Shown here in pieces: positions 6,456-14,002 of a stretch of DNA of 15,977 nucleotides. The translations under genes were made by a program, and so were the position numbers. Under the pieces are notes generated by a model. It made no database searches. It had not been told where the DNA came from and saw only the letters and a program-made list of their open reading frames with translations. How positions within the stretch are numbered: the stretch's first letter is position 1; every line of letters starts with the position of its first letter. Source of the stretch: Bifidobacteriaceae bacterium (GTDB taxonomy: Bacteria; Actinomycetota; Actinomycetes; Actinomycetales; Bifidobacteriaceae); contig JAISKS010000034.1 in the NCBI GenBank assembly GCA_031260825.1, positions 1-15,977 of the forward strand, written 5' to 3'.

Positions 6456-7943
6456 CTAATCCCAAGCTTCACAAGTTGAACCTGCATTTGCATTCACAAA
6501 TGAATCATCTTTTGTTGGGTCAGAAATATCATAATCATCGGACTCAGTAGTTGTTGCTTCAGGTGTAGTTTCAGGTGTTGCCTGCTCGGTTGTAGAATTT
6601 GGTGTAGTTGTTTTGCCAGCTTTTGCAGCAGCTTCTTCGGCAGCTTTTCTTTGCTGTTCAACAATTGGCATATCAGCAGAAATCCAAGTGAATAGATCGG
6701 TAGCATCTTTTTTAAACTGAACACGATTTTTATCTTTCACATAAGCTTCGATTGGTGCTGTTTCAAAAATCACATTATTCATTTTTAGATTTTTTAAACT
6801 CCACATTAATCCTTGCAAAGTTTTAGGTGAAATTGATGTTGTCAAAGATTCAAAAGATGTCTTTCCAAAATTATATAATTCTGTTGGTTTGAGATCTTTA
6901 AAATTTGTAAGTTTAGTTGCGAGAGCTCCAAGAACTCTTTGTTGACGTTTGATTCTTGATAAATCTGACTGATCTCCAAGGCCTTTTCCATGTCTTGCTC
7001 TGGCTAATTTTAATGCATTTAAACCATCAAGATGTTGCATACCAGCATCAAGATCGAAGCCATCAATTCCGTATCCAGCAATTTTATTTGGTACGCAAAT
7101 GTCAATTCCATTTACAGAATCAACCATTTTTGCAAAGCCAGCAAAGTCAGCTAATATGAAATCATTTATACGAACATTTGTAGCTTTTTCAACAGTTAAT
7201 GCGGTACACCATGCAGCGGAAGCAAAATTTCCACCTGATGCGTTTGCAACTGTAGCAAAGGCAGAATTAAGCATTACATCGTCGCGAGCTTTCGTATATG
7301 TTCCATCAGTCATTTTACAACTTGGTACATCAACAATCAAATCTCTAGGAAGCGAAATAGCCTCAACGCGTTTTCTATCTGATGAAATATGTAACAAAAT
7401 TGATGTATCAGATTGATAATTTCCTATTAATTTATCGCCACCTGAATAATTCACATTATCACCATCGCGACTGTCAATTCCGATCAATAATATATTTAAA
7501 GATTTGCCGGCATTATCATCAATAGGTGCGCGATCCTCTTGTGAAAGCGGATTCCATGTAATTGTGTCTGCGCTATAAAAAATATCGTTTAATAAAATAA
7601 GTGTTACGGCTAATGCGAATGTTATAAGGAAAATTAAGACAATTCGGATTCTTCTATGGATTGAAGATCTGTAATTCACACTTGCTGCAGCTGCAGAAGG
7701 AAGTGTACCTTGATATTTTCTAGCAATTTTTTGTTTTAAAGGAGCTTCTGATTTTGATAATTTTGCCTGATTAATTTCATAACCTAAAAGACTATTTTCT
7801 TCAATATTAATTCGATGAGCACGATGTTTTTTTTGTGATTTTTTAGAATGCTTAGAGCGATCATTAGAACTGTGCGAATTGGAGCTATGACCATTAGAAT
7901 TTGGTCTTTTAGAGACTCGATTATTATCATTTGGGTTGTTCAT
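6456..7943 (-). CDS. LytR-CpsA-Psr (LCP) family cell-wall glycopolymer ligase
   Basis: A 495-residue membrane-anchored enzyme. The cytoplasmic N-terminus (1-100) is low-complexity, Ser/Asn/His then Lys-rich. One membrane segment spans about 101-119. The LCP domain (about 148-385) has LLIGIDSRDGD at 152-162, SDTSILLHI, ISLPRDLIVDVP at 196-207 and ARARHGKGLGDQSDLSRI with its Arg pair. LCP enzymes transfer wall polymers or glycans from polyprenyl carriers to peptidoglycan or, in some Actinobacteria, to proteins. The tail (about 420-480) is Ala/Thr/Glu-rich and ends STCEAWD; there is no LytR_C domain. Extracytoplasmic cysteines C209, C246, C283 and C491 could form two disulfides. It heads a run with map and rsmH. 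The start follows TATAAT by six bases. The polymer it transfers cannot be told from sequence. Confidence 0.92.
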   Translation of the reverse strand: MNNPNDNNRVSKRPNSNGHSSNSHSSNDRSKHSKKSQKKHRAHRINIEENSLLGYEINQAKLSKSEAPLKQKIARKYQGTLPSAAAASVNYRSSIHRRIRIVLIFLITFALAVTLILLNDIFYSADTITWNPLSQEDRAPIDDNAGKSLNILLIGIDSRDGDNVNYSGGDKLIGNYQSDTSILLHISSDRKRVEAISLPRDLIVDVPSCKMTDGTYTKARDDVMLNSAFATVANASGGNFASAAWCTALTVEKATNVRINDFILADFAGFAKMVDSVNGIDICVPNKIAGYGIDGFDLDAGMQHLDGLNALKLARARHGKGLGDQSDLSRIKRQQRVLGALATKLTNFKDLKPTELYNFGKTSFESLTTSISPKTLQGLMWSLKNLKMNNVIFETAPIEAYVKDKNRVQFKKDATDLFTWISADMPIVEQQRKAAEEAAAKAGKTTTPNSTTEQATPETTPEATTTESDDYDISDPTKDDSFVNANAGSTCEAWD

Positions 7944-7949
7944 AATACT

Positions 7950-7955
7950 ATTATA
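7950..7955 (-). promoter_or_regulatory. Candidate leaderless -10 box of lcp
   Basis: A perfect minus-strand TATAAT, six bases, then the lcp ATG. Its -35 region would fall on the -10 box of the divergent thioredoxin promoter, 12 bases away on the other strand. Confidence 0.6.
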
Positions 7956-7964
7956 TAATATTTT

Positions 7965-7973
7965 TGATATAAT
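7965..7973 (+). promoter_or_regulatory. Candidate extended -10 box of trx-truB
   Basis: TGATATAAT on the plus strand is a TGn-extended -10. Eight bases separate it from the ATG at 7982, so transcription would start within a couple of bases of the start codon. It lies within the 38-base gap shared with the divergent lcp promoter. Confidence 0.6.
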
Positions 7974-7981
7974 TGTATATT

Positions 7982-8299
7982 ATGAGTATACAGAATTTTG
8001 ATGAAACAACTATAAAAAATATTATTAATGAGCATGAATTAGTGCTTATTGATTTCTGGGCAACATGGTGTGGTCCTTGCAAACAATTCGGTCCAATTTT
8101 TGAGGATGTATCTGATATGCCTGAGTATGCACAAGCCTATTTTACTAAGGTAGATATTGATATACATGAAGATTACACGCTTGATGCTGGCATCAGTTCT
8201 GTACCAACTTTATTTATTTTTAAGGATGGAAATTTGGTTTATAATAAACCTGGTGCACTCGATAAAGTTAGTTTAGTTGAGCTAATTAATTCACTTTAA
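7982..8299 (+). CDS. trxA: Thioredoxin
   Basis: A 105-residue cytoplasmic thioredoxin with the redox site WCGPC (about residues 29-33) in DFWATWCGPCK and the cis-proline loop SVPTLFIF. No signal peptide or extra domain is present, and length is normal. It reduces protein disulfides using electrons from thioredoxin reductase. I place the start at the ATG at 7982 because it sits at the predicted transcription start. A TTG at 7973 would add three residues (reading MYI) but overlaps the -10 box. truB follows 17 bases after the stop on the same strand, probably on the same mRNA. Several thioredoxin paralogues are common, so the trxA name is by similarity only. Confidence 0.92.
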   Translation: MSIQNFDETTIKNIINEHELVLIDFWATWCGPCKQFGPIFEDVSDMPEYAQAYFTKVDIDIHEDYTLDAGISSVPTLFIFKDGNLVYNKPGALDKVSLVELINSL

Positions 8300-8316
8300 T
8301 TTCAAAAAAAATTAGT

Positions 8317-9024
8317 ATGATTTTTGAATCAGTTGACAATATTTTATTAGTCGACAAACCCGCAGGTATGTCATCTTTTAGAGTTGTATCAAAAATACGC
8401 GGTACAATTCGCACGCAAATAGGTACAAAACTTCGCGAAGAGACAGGATTAAAAAAGATTCGAGTAGGTCATACTGGCACTCTAGACCCCTTCGCAACTG
8501 GGCTATTAATAATTTTAACCGGAAAAAACACAAAACTATCTGATGAGTTTTTGAAAAAAGATAAAGAATATATCGCAACTGTAAAACTCGGTTTTTCGAG
8601 CACAACTGATGATCCTGAAGGAGAAATAGTACCATTTAATTCTGAAGATATTTTGCCTATTGTGCCTACAGAGGAGGAGATTAATGAGGTTTTACAAAAG
8701 TTTACAGGCGAAATCACTCAAACTCCCCCAATATATTCTGCAATAAAAATTGATGGAGAGCGAGCATATAAGCTTGCTAGAGCGGGCGAAACTCCCGAAA
8801 TGAAACCGCGAAATATTACTATATATGATTCAGAATTAATTTCATATGATTATCCGTTTTTGACTTTTAAAGCTCATGTGAGTAGTGGTACATATATTAG
8901 AACTCTTGGAAAAGATATAGCTCTGGCGCTTGGTACTGATGGATATTTGACTGAGCTAAGACGCACGAAAATTGCTGATTATAATATTGAAGATGCGTAT
9001 AAATTAGAAGATGTAGTTGGGTAA
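8317..9024 (+). CDS. truB: tRNA pseudouridine-55 synthase TruB
   Basis: A 235-residue pseudouridine synthase that converts U55 in the T-loop of tRNAs. It has the N-terminal DKPAGMSSF block and VGHTGTLDPFATG with the catalytic Asp57. Further along are KEYIATVKLGFSSTTDD, the PPIYSAIKIDGERAY block and SSGTYIRTLGKDI. The protein stops soon after ELRRTKIADYNIEDA, so the C-terminal PUA-like extension of longer TruB proteins is missing; compact forms of this kind are known. It follows trx by 17 bases with no visible Shine-Dalgarno or -10 box, so it probably depends on the trx transcript. It converges on dnaE, with 69 bases between the two stop codons. Confidence 0.95.
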   Translation: MIFESVDNILLVDKPAGMSSFRVVSKIRGTIRTQIGTKLREETGLKKIRVGHTGTLDPFATGLLIILTGKNTKLSDEFLKKDKEYIATVKLGFSSTTDDPEGEIVPFNSEDILPIVPTEEEINEVLQKFTGEITQTPPIYSAIKIDGERAYKLARAGETPEMKPRNITIYDSELISYDYPFLTFKAHVSSGTYIRTLGKDIALALGTDGYLTELRRTKIADYNIEDAYKLEDVVG

Positions 9025-9055
9025 AAGTTGGCTGGCTGAGCATTGGAGTTGGCTA

Positions 9056-9075
9056 GTTTAGCGGCGCGTGCAAAC
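9056..9075. terminator. Possible U-less stem-loop between convergent truB and dnaE
   Basis: A locally GC-rich patch: GTTT, a bulged A, then GCG can pair with TGC and AAAC around a GCGCG loop. No T-run follows on either strand. Its place between two convergent stop codons makes it the best candidate for a shared transcript end, but the stem is short. Confidence 0.3.
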
Positions 9076-9093
9076 GGCTTAAATAGTATTAGT

Positions 9094-12000
9094 TTAACTA
9101 GGCTTAACTAAATAATTCACAAGTTCAGATTCTGTGATAATCGCATCTAGCCCAAAAAGAGCTTTGATTTCAACAAGCAATTCTGAATTTGAAATATCAA
9201 TCATTATCGAAGGAAGTTCCCAAGTTTCAGTAGGCATAATTATTTGATAATCATCTTCAGTTTTTTCGCGGTTAAATAAGAATAATACAACAGGTGATTT
9301 GCCTTTATATTCAGGGCGCATTAGAACTTCTTTTAATTTTTCAAAATTAGATTGTGAAGCATAAGCAGGATTAATTCTAAGATTTAAATTAGCAATTTCT
9401 TTGGCGAAATTAACTTGCTCAACAGCAAAACCAATAAGTTTAGGAGGTCGATCTCCGCCAGAATCAGCTTCTCCATTAGCATCGAGAGTAGGTTCAGCGA
9501 ATTCACATTTACCATTTATAATCACATAGCCATCTTTTTGTAGCGCAAATTCATTATCCGAATATGACTTTCCAAAAAGAGTGATTTCGATTTCACCAGT
9601 GATATCTTCGAGCAGAAGCGTGGCAAATTCTTTTCCATTTTTCGAAGTACGTCGATTAACTGCTGTAATAATTCCGCCCACTTTTACATTACTACCATTA
9701 CGAAGTCCATGTCCATTTAGCCCTGCTAATTCAGCGATCTTATAACATTTTTGTTTTTCAAAATACTCTGTTTTTCCGTCAAGTGGATGAGCAGAAATAT
9801 ATGTACCCATTAATTCTTTTTCAAATTTAAGCATTATTTCAGATGCCCATTCGCTAATTTGAGGAATTGTAAAATGCTTGAAATCATATAAATCATCGAC
9901 ATCAGGAGTTTGACCTAAATCAAATAAACTTGGACCCATTTTCTGATCTTCTAATTTCTTTTTGGATGCAAAATTAACAACTTCCTCATGAATCATAAAT
10001 AATGCATGACGGCTATTAGGATGAAGAGTGTCAAAACAACCAGTTTTTATAAGGGATTCAACTACTCGCTTATTAGAAACTTTTTGTGGTACTTTATTTA
10101 TGAAATCAAAAAACGATTTGAAATCACCTTTTTCTTCACGAGTTTTTATTATCTCATGCACAACAGCTTCACCAACATTTGCAAGCCCTTGGAGAGAAAA
10201 CATAATATGCTTATCATCTTTTGGCACAAATGAAGTTGTTGAAAGATTGATATCTGGAGGCAAAACTTTAATACCCATTTTTTTGCATTCACTAAGATAT
10301 AATGCAATTCTTTCAGGTTTATTATTATTGGAAGTTAATGTACCAGCCATAAATTCTGCAGGATAATTTGCTTTTAGATAAGCGTTTTGATATCCGATTA
10401 GACCATACGCAGCCGAGTGTGCACGGTTAAACGCGTACTCAGCAAATGGTAAGAAATAATCCCAAACTGTTTGGGCAGCTTCTTCAGAATATCCATTTTC
10501 TTTCATACCTGCAAAAAATGGTATCTTTTGTTTTTCTAGAGCTTTAGGATCTTTTTTACCCATGGCACGTCTGAGCTCATCTGCACCGCCGAGTGTAAAG
10601 TTTGCGAGTGCCACACCTGCTTGCTGGATTTGTTCCTGATAAACAATAAGCCCATAAGTCTCACTTACGATTTCGCTGAGGGCTTGCTCAACCTCAGGAT
10701 GTATCGGAGTGATTTTCTCTTTACCATTTTTACGATCAGCATATTTCGTATGCGTGTTTTGTCCCATAGGACCTGGTCTAAATAAAGCGATTGTAGCGGA
10801 AATATGTTCGAAAGTTTCTGGCTTCATTCGATTAATTAGGTCGCGCATACCTGCTCCATCAAACTGAAAAACACCGAGCGTATCAGCTCTTTTAAAGAGC
10901 GCAAAAGTATTTGGATCATCAAGCGGAATTTTATTTATATCTGGTACTTCCTTGCCTAATAGCTCAATATTTGCCAGCGCTTCACGCATTGAATTAAGAT
11001 TGGCGATTCCCAAAAAGTCCATCTTGACAAGTCCAAGTTCTTCGCAAGCATGATGTTCAAGTTGAGTGACATGAGCATCATCTGCAAGACGCATCATTGT
11101 TGGAATTACTTCATTAAGCGGTACGGGTGAAATGAGCACAGCCGATGCATGAATTCCGCTACCCCTCACTAATCCTTCAAGCTGTTTTGCCAATGCAAGA
11201 ATCTCGCGATTCGAGGCTGTGCCAGCATTTGTAGGAGTAGGAATATTTGCAGAATCGTTTTGCATAAATTCTAAAAATTCTTTTGTGTTTGAAAATGAAA
11301 AATTCTTTTTCTTCCAATACGCATTATTTTCATCATCGACAACAGACAGTGGAGGCATTTCCGCGATAGATACTTGCGGATAAATCGAAGTGATTTTATT
11401 GCCGATAGAAGCTGGCAAATCTAGTACTCGTGTAGCATCTTTCAATGCTTGTTTAGCTTTGATTATCGCGAAATTTGACACCTGCGCAACATTTTCCACG
11501 CCATATCTTTGTGAACAATATTCAATCACTTTATTACGTCCGCCCTGCTCAAAATCAACGTCAATATCAGGAAGCGAAATACGTTCTGGATTCAAAAAAC
11601 GCTCAAAAATAAGTTTATGTTCAAGAGGATCAAGTGTGGTTATGCCCAGTAAATAAGAGATAATCGAGCCTGCAGCCGATCCACGACCAGGTCCAACCAT
11701 AATATCATTAGTTTTTGCCCAATTTATAAAGTCAGCAACCACAATAAAATATCCACTGAATCCCATCTCTAAAATCACGCTTGTTTCATAATCAATTTGT
11801 TTTTGAATTTTATCATTTAGCGGAATTCTTGCATCAGGAGATTCGTAAATTCGCTTCTTTCCTTGCTCAATTAATTCGAGAAAATACGAGTCGTTTGTAT
11901 GACCTTCAGGAAGAGGAAATTGTGGCATAAATACGTTTGTTGCTTCAAACTTTTTAGTTTCAGGATTGATTCCTAGCTTTGCTGGTTTAAAACTTATATT

Positions 12001-12993
12001 GCATCGATCAGCAATTTTTTTTGTATTTTTGAATGCCTGCTCTTTTTGCGCATCAGTTAAATGTGGCATCGCAGCAATTACTTCATACATTTCATCGGCA
12101 GTTTTTACATAATATCCAGCGCCGTCAAATTTGAATCTGTCAGGGTCGTTTAATTTGTTACCACTATTGACGCAAAGAAGAGCCTCTTGTCCGCTAGCAT
12201 TTTCAGGACCTATATAATGGAGGTCATTTGTAAGAACAAATGGTGCATCGATAGCTTCGGCTAATTTAACCAAATCAGCAAGAGTTTTTCTTTCGAACTC
12301 AATACCATGATCCATTAACTCAATATAGTAATTTTCCTTGCCAAAAATTTCTTGAAATTTACGAGCAGATTCAAGCGCTTTATCATATAAACCAATTCGA
12401 AGAAGTGTATTTATTTCTGAACTCGCGCATCCACTTGTAGCGATTAAACCTTCATGATAAGTCTCTAAAAGTTCAATATCAAACCTAGGATATTTAGAAA
12501 AAGGCGTGTCAATTCCGGCGCGACTCGCTGCCTTGATAAGATTGTTCATACCAATATCATTTTCTGCAATGAGCGTTATGTGGGTATATGTACCAGATGC
12601 ACTTACGTCATCTTTTGGATTATAACCTGGGAGTCCGGGAGAACCAAATTGAACTTTTGTTTTATCTGTGCGATGAGTGCCTGGGGTTAAATAAGCTTCG
12701 ATTCCCATAATTGGACGCACAGGCCAGTCGTCGCCGATTGTACCAGATTGCCAAGGTTTTCCAGCTGATGCAGATGGAGCGCCCTGTTTTTGGGCAAGAT
12801 TGGCACATGATTTGAAAAAATCCCAAATACCATGAAGATATCCATGATCAGTTATAGCCGCTGCAGTTTGTCCATTTTCAAAAACTTTTTGAACATAATT
12901 ATCGACTTTAGCAGCACCATCAAGTTTTGAAAAGTCAGTATGAGCATGAAGATGAACGAAATCATCAGGGGAATATTCAAATATCTTTGACAT
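9094..12993 (-). CDS. dnaE: DNA polymerase III alpha subunit
   Basis: A 1299-residue replicative polymerase of the DnaE type. The N-terminal PHP domain keeps its metal-binding signatures (HLHAHTDFS at 14-22, ITDHG at 47-51). The polymerase core has GPGRGSAAGS (434-443), PDIDVDF with catalytic Asp476 and Asp478, and KMDFLG with Asp659. NRAHSAAYGLIGYQ belongs to the conserved fingers region. A C-terminal OB-fold contains VKVGGIITAVNRRTSKNGKEFATLLLED. It synthesises the chromosome with the beta clamp. YLTPGTHRTDKTKV and the length fit actinobacterial DnaE1 better than DnaE2 or PolC. Residues about 67-92 (Ala/Ser/Gly-rich) look like an insertion in the PHP domain. An AGGA Shine-Dalgarno eight bases before the ATG supports the start. 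It lies 109 bases after folD. Confidence 0.97.
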   Translation of the reverse strand: MSKIFEYSPDDFVHLHAHTDFSKLDGAAKVDNYVQKVFENGQTAAAITDHGYLHGIWDFFKSCANLAQKQGAPSASAGKPWQSGTIGDDWPVRPIMGIEAYLTPGTHRTDKTKVQFGSPGLPGYNPKDDVSASGTYTHITLIAENDIGMNNLIKAASRAGIDTPFSKYPRFDIELLETYHEGLIATSGCASSEINTLLRIGLYDKALESARKFQEIFGKENYYIELMDHGIEFERKTLADLVKLAEAIDAPFVLTNDLHYIGPENASGQEALLCVNSGNKLNDPDRFKFDGAGYYVKTADEMYEVIAAMPHLTDAQKEQAFKNTKKIADRCNISFKPAKLGINPETKKFEATNVFMPQFPLPEGHTNDSYFLELIEQGKKRIYESPDARIPLNDKIQKQIDYETSVILEMGFSGYFIVVADFINWAKTNDIMVGPGRGSAAGSIISYLLGITTLDPLEHKLIFERFLNPERISLPDIDVDFEQGGRNKVIEYCSQRYGVENVAQVSNFAIIKAKQALKDATRVLDLPASIGNKITSIYPQVSIAEMPPLSVVDDENNAYWKKKNFSFSNTKEFLEFMQNDSANIPTPTNAGTASNREILALAKQLEGLVRGSGIHASAVLISPVPLNEVIPTMMRLADDAHVTQLEHHACEELGLVKMDFLGIANLNSMREALANIELLGKEVPDINKIPLDDPNTFALFKRADTLGVFQFDGAGMRDLINRMKPETFEHISATIALFRPGPMGQNTHTKYADRKNGKEKITPIHPEVEQALSEIVSETYGLIVYQEQIQQAGVALANFTLGGADELRRAMGKKDPKALEKQKIPFFAGMKENGYSEEAAQTVWDYFLPFAEYAFNRAHSAAYGLIGYQNAYLKANYPAEFMAGTLTSNNNKPERIALYLSECKKMGIKVLPPDINLSTTSFVPKDDKHIMFSLQGLANVGEAVVHEIIKTREEKGDFKSFFDFINKVPQKVSNKRVVESLIKTGCFDTLHPNSRHALFMIHEEVVNFASKKKLEDQKMGPSLFDLGQTPDVDDLYDFKHFTIPQISEWASEIMLKFEKELMGTYISAHPLDGKTEYFEKQKCYKIAELAGLNGHGLRNGSNVKVGGIITAVNRRTSKNGKEFATLLLEDITGEIEITLFGKSYSDNEFALQKDGYVIINGKCEFAEPTLDANGEADSGGDRPPKLIGFAVEQVNFAKEIANLNLRINPAYASQSNFEKLKEVLMRPEYKGKSPVVLFLFNREKTEDDYQIIMPTETWELPSIMIDISNSELLVEIKALFGLDAIITESELVNYLVKPS

Positions 12994-13006
12994 AATTTAT
13001 CCTGGA

Positions 13007-13012
13007 ATTATA
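13007..13012 (-). promoter_or_regulatory. Candidate proximal -10 box of dnaE
   Basis: A minus-strand TATAAT 13 bases before the dnaE ATG. Transcription from it would leave a leader of only about seven nucleotides, cutting into the Shine-Dalgarno. The other TATAAT at 13028-13033 is therefore at least as likely. Confidence 0.35.
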
Positions 13013-13027
13013 TATTTTCATAATAAT

Positions 13028-13033
13028 ATTATA
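13028..13033 (-). promoter_or_regulatory. Candidate distal -10 box of dnaE
   Basis: A minus-strand TATAAT preceded by TG gives a predicted leader of about 28 nt carrying the intact AGGA Shine-Dalgarno before dnaE. No consensus -35 is seen. This is one of the few places in the window where a leadered start looks likely. Confidence 0.45.
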
Positions 13034-13102
13034 CACTTATAAATATGTATTATTGATATATAGATGTCATATAATAGCCGGAAAATAGCGTATATTATAA
13101 GA

Positions 13103-13972
13103 TTATTTATTCGCTATAGTAATCAAATTTTTCAGCAAACAAAGCCTTGTCATAGGACCTACTCCCCCAGGATTAGGTGTCAAATATCCCGCAACTTCAG
13201 CCACATCATCAGTAGTATCTGCACAAAGTTTTCCATCAATATATGTAACACCAGTTGAGATAACCGTAGCACCAACTTTAATAAAATCCTTATTAATAAG
13301 TCCAGGATAGCCCGTTGCGGCTACCAAAATATCTGCGTTTTTACATAATTCCTGTAAATCTTTAGTATGCGAATGTGCAAGCGTTACAGTACTATTATAT
13401 TCTGAATTGCTAAGAAGCAAACTAAGCGGACGACCAACTGTGGCTCCTCGGCCAACAATCACAACATTCGCTCCATCAGTTTCAATATTGTAGCATTTCA
13501 AAAGCTGTATAATTCCAAGCGGTGTGCAGGCAATCGGAGTGCTGGTTTTTGTGTCAATTAAACCCATTACATTTATCGGATGCAAACCATCAGCATCTTT
13601 TTTTGGATCAATAGAATTTAAAACAAGCTCAGTATCTATATGGTCTGGAAGCGGAAGTTGAACAATATATGCATCTATATTTTTGTCATTATTAAAATCA
13701 TTTACAGCCTCAATAATCTGCTCAGTAGTATGCGATGAAGGAAGTTTTTTTAGAACTGATTTTGCGCCAATATATTCAATATCTTTAATTTTTAAAGTTA
13801 CATATTTTGTACTTGCTGGGTTATCGCCAACCTGAATAATTCCCAATGTGGGAGAAGTAGAAATCTGATTAATTCCTAATGTGGGAGAATCACAAATCTG
13901 AGTTTTTAAATCCTCAAGTCCTTCTTTATAGATTTTTTGTCCATCAAGTTTTATTGCAATATTTTTATTCAT
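13103..13972 (-). CDS. folD: Bifunctional methylenetetrahydrofolate dehydrogenase / methenyltetrahydrofolate cyclohydrolase
   Basis: A 289-residue FolD, which interconverts 5,10-methylene-, 5,10-methenyl- and 10-formyl-tetrahydrofolate using NADP(H). YVTLK with catalytic Lys61 (and Tyr57) is present. So are the substrate blocks VQLPLPDHID and KDADGLHPINV, the CTPLGI segment, the Rossmann motif VGRGATVGRP and the C-terminal TPNPGGVGPMTR. The last two have an actinobacterial look. Residues 29-39 and 40-50 are a tandem duplication of 11 codons: SPTLGI occurs twice, the second copy being the normal beta-strand before GDNPAS. The first copy is extra. The catalytic residues are unaffected, so the enzyme is probably active. 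It starts 30 bases after dprA, at an ATG six bases below an extended -10 box. Confidence 0.96.
   Translation of the reverse strand: MNKNIAIKLDGQKIYKEGLEDLKTQICDSPTLGINQISTSPTLGIIQVGDNPASTKYVTLKIKDIEYIGAKSVLKKLPSSHTTEQIIEAVNDFNNDKNIDAYIVQLPLPDHIDTELVLNSIDPKKDADGLHPINVMGLIDTKTSTPIACTPLGIIQLLKCYNIETDGANVVIVGRGATVGRPLSLLLSNSEYNSTVTLAHSHTKDLQELCKNADILVAATGYPGLINKDFIKVGATVISTGVTYIDGKLCADTTDDVAEVAGYLTPNPGGVGPMTRLCLLKNLITIANK
13829..13888 (-). repeat. 33-bp-period tandem duplication within folD
   Basis: Two 27-base stretches, 13829-13855 and 13862-13888, differ at only three positions and are offset by 33 bases. The offset equals 11 codons and keeps the frame. On the minus strand each begins TCTCCCACATT and encodes SPTLGI plus three further residues. 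High DNA identity as well as protein identity points to a fairly recent slippage or duplication event. Confidence 0.9.
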
Positions 13973-13978
13973 AATTTG

Positions 13979-13987
13979 ATTATACCA
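13979..13987 (-). promoter_or_regulatory. Candidate leaderless extended -10 box of folD
   Basis: TGGTATAAT on the minus strand is followed by six bases and the folD ATG. It lies in the 30-base gap after dprA and would let folD be transcribed apart from comM-dprA. The -35 position is weak, as expected for an extended -10 promoter. Confidence 0.6.
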
Positions 13988-14002
13988 GTTTCTATATGAT
14001 TT

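Noticed and set aside
6494..6724. A 76-codon minus-strand frame rich in Leu/Gln
   Set aside because: It is an alternative frame inside the low-complexity C-terminus of the LCP gene, with no start signal or family features.
7973..7981. TTG start for thioredoxin, adding three residues
   Set aside because: The TTG overlaps the predicted -10 box, and the ATG at 7982 coincides with the predicted transcription start.
10006..10366. Plus-strand open frames opposite dnaE
   Set aside because: They are antisense to conserved dnaE sequence; no promoter, Shine-Dalgarno or recognisable domain.
13070..13099. Inverted repeat TATAATA/TATTATA downstream of folD as a terminator
   Set aside because: The stem is seven A-T pairs with a 16-base loop and no U-tract; such matches are expected by chance in this AT-rich spacer.
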